Positions 61,993 to 64,000 of a stretch of 64,000 nucleotides of DNA are shown in pieces; the first letter of the stretch is position 1, and every line of letters begins with the position of its first letter. Below the pieces are notes generated by a model. That model worked only from the letters and a program-made list of their open reading frames with translations. It was not told the DNA's origin and did not search any database. A program made the position numbers and the translations under genes. The stretch is from CAYLXP01 sp964387425 (GTDB lineage: Bacteria > Verrucomicrobiota > Kiritimatiellia > UBA8416): the NCBI GenBank assembly GCA_964387425.1, contig CAYLXP010000002.1:1-64000 (forward strand), given 5' to 3'.

Positions 61993-63180
61993 ATGAGACT
62001 CAAGATGAGCCCAAGAAAAACCAGGAAGCCCCGGACATCGCGAAAGGTCAGGCCAGACGTCCTGTTTCTGCCCTGCTATCGCGACGAGAGGATGCTGAAT
62101 GGTGTCTGCCAGTTCGCGGGAGAAGCAAACTGGATTCTTGATACCATGTACTACCATACAGGGCAGCTCCCGCCCTCGTGGGAAGGAGATGGCATCATCT
62201 GCCTGATGCACGTCCCCAAGGCGGACCCACGCCTGACAGCCTTCATCAAGGCGAACATGCACTGTCCGACGGTGGGCCTGTCATTCAACGACCCGTCCCT
62301 CAAACTGCCACGAGTGCTGCAAGATAACCCAACGATCGGCAAGCAGGGCGCGGAGCATCTTGTTTCCATGGGATGCCGCCGGTTGGGGTTTGTGATCCAC
62401 GGGAAGAACCACTTCCACGAGGAGCGTTACCAGGGGTTCCTGGCGGCGGCACGGGAATTAGACGTCCCCACGGTGCTCCTCAGAGCCCCCAGCAACTTCG
62501 TGACGCACAGTGGCGGCCCCAACTGGCTCACCCGACACATCCCTGACGGAGAACGGCCCTTCGGTATCATGGCGGCCGCTGACTATCTTGCCCAATGGGT
62601 CACCAAGGCCTGCGGAATGGCGGGATGGTCAATCCCCGAAGACGTCGCCCTACTGGGCGTCGACAACTGCCGGGAAATCTGCGAACTGTCGCCCGTAGGA
62701 ATCAGCAGCATCTGCAACAACGCCTTTCGGCACGGCTATGAGGGAGCGCGCCTGCTTCAGGACATCATGGACGGGAAGCCAGCACCGCGTGAACCGATTC
62801 GTGTTCCTCCCGGACCGCTTCATGTTCGCCAGTCAACGGACATCGTGGCCACGCGCCATCCGCACGTCGCGACGGCCATTAGTTTCATCGCGGAGAACTA
62901 CAGCGATCACGAACTAACGCCCGGGACCGTGGCATCCCGTGTTCCAATGTCTGCAAGACGTCTGCACGATGCTTTCATTAAGTACATCGGGCGTTCCATC
63001 TACCAGGAGATCATCTCGCAGCGCATCAACTGCGCCATGCACCTGATCCAGGAAACAGACCGAAAACTCGCCGACATTGCGGAGGCCACCGGGTTCGGAT
63101 CACCCGAAGCGATGTCGCGCCTGTTTCGCCAGAAATTGGGCCATCCACCGTCACACTACCGGAACGTCGCGGCGGACTAA
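61993..63180 (+). CDS. XylR-type regulator (LacI-like sensor plus AraC DNA-binding domain)
   Basis: The protein of about 395 aa has a periplasmic-binding/LacI-like sensor (residues about 20-275: VLFLPCYRDERMLNGV, then HLVSMGCRRLGFV, PFGIMAAADYLAQW, VALLGVDNCREICELS). An AraC-type helix-turn-helix domain follows at about 290-390 (RVPMSARRLHDAFIKYIG and LADIAEATGFGSPEAMSRLFRQ). The layout is that of E. coli XylR, which senses xylose. It is divergent from the GH43-symporter-GH26-GH3 operon and is its likely activator. The start is uncertain: ATG at 61993 or 62005; the frame is open to 61927. Confidence 0.9.
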   Translation: MRLKMSPRKTRKPRTSRKVRPDVLFLPCYRDERMLNGVCQFAGEANWILDTMYYHTGQLPPSWEGDGIICLMHVPKADPRLTAFIKANMHCPTVGLSFNDPSLKLPRVLQDNPTIGKQGAEHLVSMGCRRLGFVIHGKNHFHEERYQGFLAAARELDVPTVLLRAPSNFVTHSGGPNWLTRHIPDGERPFGIMAAADYLAQWVTKACGMAGWSIPEDVALLGVDNCREICELSPVGISSICNNAFRHGYEGARLLQDIMDGKPAPREPIRVPPGPLHVRQSTDIVATRHPHVATAISFIAENYSDHELTPGTVASRVPMSARRLHDAFIKYIGRSIYQEIISQRINCAMHLIQETDRKLADIAEATGFGSPEAMSRLFRQKLGHPPSHYRNVAAD

Positions 63181-63241
63181 TTCCACCCTCGAGCGCACTC
63201 GGATCATGCGTGGATGAAACTTAGGATTGTGGACAGGGAGA

Positions 63242-63299
63242 GTAGGACAAGCATCCTGCTTGTCAGTCTCCGCACTGGCGAGCTGGATGCTCGCCCTAC
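63242..63299. repeat. 58-bp twin-hairpin REP-like unit
   Basis: The layout is GTAG, hairpin GACAAGCA-TCC-TGCTTGTC, 12-nt spacer, hairpin GGCGAGCT-GGA-TGCTCGCC (one mismatch), then CTAC. Length, spacer and arms match the unit at 42860. It lies between the convergent regulator and GH127 genes. Confidence 0.8.
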
Positions 63300-63357
63300 T
63301 CTGAGAGCCGGAAACACAAAGAAACACGTCAAGTTTCAGACTGGTGTGCTATCCCCC

Positions 63358-64000
63358 CTACTTCACTCGCCATTCGAGGATCCCACCCGACACGTTGGGG
63401 GAGAGCTGAACAGCAATGCGCAGGGCGGATGTCTTGACCGGAGTGAAAACAACCTTGTTGTACTTGTCCTTCGCAACTCCGAACCCGCCGTTCGCGACCA
63501 CCGGCTTCCACGATTTGCCGTCACGGTAGAGCAGCTTCCAGGACTTCGGCACGCGGCATCGACCACGCCCCGTGTCGTCAAACCAGTAGACTTCAACTTC
63601 GGACACCTTGGCCGGCTTCGCGAAGTCGTACTGCACCCACTCCTCCGTGCCGAGGTGGTTCCACCACGTAAACCGCGGGATGTCGTGATCGCACGAGTTC
63701 CTAATCTTCGCCTGATCATTAAGAGCACCGAAGTGGTCCCACCGGCAGCGATAGGACGCGGATCCCTTGCTCAGGGAGGCGATCGTCGGCATGGGCGTGG
63801 GCGTAGCCTTCTCAACCGAGCGCGGCAGCCACACCTGCATTGCGTTGGGACCGCGATGGCACCACGCATAGTAGGGAATCAGCGTGATCTCCGCGGCCTC
63901 CGTCGCCACCTTTCCCTTGCTAGTACGATGGGCCGACTGACCCGCGCCACGGAGGATGGTAACGCCCCCAAGAAGATCGGTACGGTGCTCGGACCTGAAC
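63358..64000 (-). CDS. GH127-type beta-L-arabinofuranosidase, C-terminal part (runs off the window)
   Basis: The open frame reaches the window edge with no stop, so the start lies beyond 64000. The readable part of about 213 residues contains RTDLLGGVTILRGAG, ITLIPYYAWCHRGP and MQVWLPRS. It then has a C-terminal beta-sandwich (FTWWNHLGTEEWVQYDF, VYWFDDTGRGRCRVPKSW, SGGILEWRVK). This pattern is typical of GH127 (DUF1680) proteins in PVC bacteria, which remove beta-L-arabinofuranose. The catalytic Cys/Glu region is outside the window and cannot be checked. A GTG at 63909 is internal and not the start. Confidence 0.82.
   Translation of the reverse strand, partial: FRSEHRTDLLGGVTILRGAGQSAHRTSKGKVATEAAEITLIPYYAWCHRGPNAMQVWLPRSVEKATPTPMPTIASLSKGSASYRCRWDHFGALNDQAKIRNSCDHDIPRFTWWNHLGTEEWVQYDFAKPAKVSEVEVYWFDDTGRGRCRVPKSWKLLYRDGKSWKPVVANGGFGVAKDKYNKVVFTPVKTSALRIAVQLSPNVSGGILEWRVK

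Overview
The window looks like a polysaccharide-degradation island from a PVC-superphylum bacterium. The likeliest source is a marine or sediment Kiritimatiellota, Lentisphaerota or Planctomycetota member. This rests on gene content: Cys-type sulfatases, Tat-exported Gfo/Idh/MocA oxidoreductases, ThuA and PmoA-like (DUF6807) proteins, HzsA-related multiheme proteins, secreted PQQ-type propellers, many glycoside hydrolases, and no SusC/SusD pair. A run of exactly 100 N (51775-51874) shows a draft assembly. No rRNA, tRNA, transposase or CRISPR array was seen.

Layout. 11-3562: large secreted PA14/lectin-like protein whose frame is broken by one in-frame TAG. 3815-8089 (minus): GH95 alpha-L-fucosidase and a heparinase II/III-type lyase. 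8415-13755 (minus): sulfatase with Ig-like and LamG modules, Tat-exported oxidoreductase, enolase-superfamily enzyme. 13833-20097 (minus): coiled-coil membrane protein, double-discoidin protein, and a secreted methyltransferase-like/PQQ-propeller fusion. 20277-25911 (minus): sulfatase, PmoA-like, ThuA, oxidoreductase (coupled genes) and a sugar isomerase/epimerase, divergent from an AraC regulator at 26039. 27355-32273 (plus): HzsA-related dihaem protein, oxidoreductase, anchored helical protein. 32338-34596 (minus): GH29 fucosidase and a Cys-rich EF-hand protein. 34819-39666 (plus): PQQ propeller and a trihaem HzsA-related protein. 39692-42249 (minus): two GH10 xylanases. 42487-46929: small unknown protein, sulfatase, URO-D-type protein, unknown secreted helical protein. 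47003-55358 (minus): apparent operon of a GH43-like/CBM/sulfatase fusion, GH95 (with the gap), divergent GH29 and GH31. 55486-61839 (minus): four genes with ATGA overlaps, GH43 -> GPH symporter -> GH26 -> GH3, facing a XylR-type regulator at 61993. 63358-64000: 3' part of a GH127 gene.

How the genes may cooperate. Secreted sulfatases, alpha-fucosidases, GH31 and the lyase suit stripping of a sulfated, fucose-containing glycan. The GH10 pair with the GH26-GH3-GH43-symporter operon suits xylan breakdown. The GH26 protein resembles beta-1,3-xylanases, so an algal beta-1,3 or mixed-linkage xylan is a plausible substrate. Oligosaccharides would enter through the GPH symporter and be finished in the cytoplasm by the leaderless GH43 enzyme, under XylR-type control.

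Intergenic regions carry several families of short palindromic repeats, including a 58-bp twin-hairpin unit with 3-nt loops bounded by GTAG and CTAC, and dispersed copies of an inverted repeat containing CTGAGCTTGTCGAAG. All family assignments come from reading motifs and domain order by eye; no database search was run.
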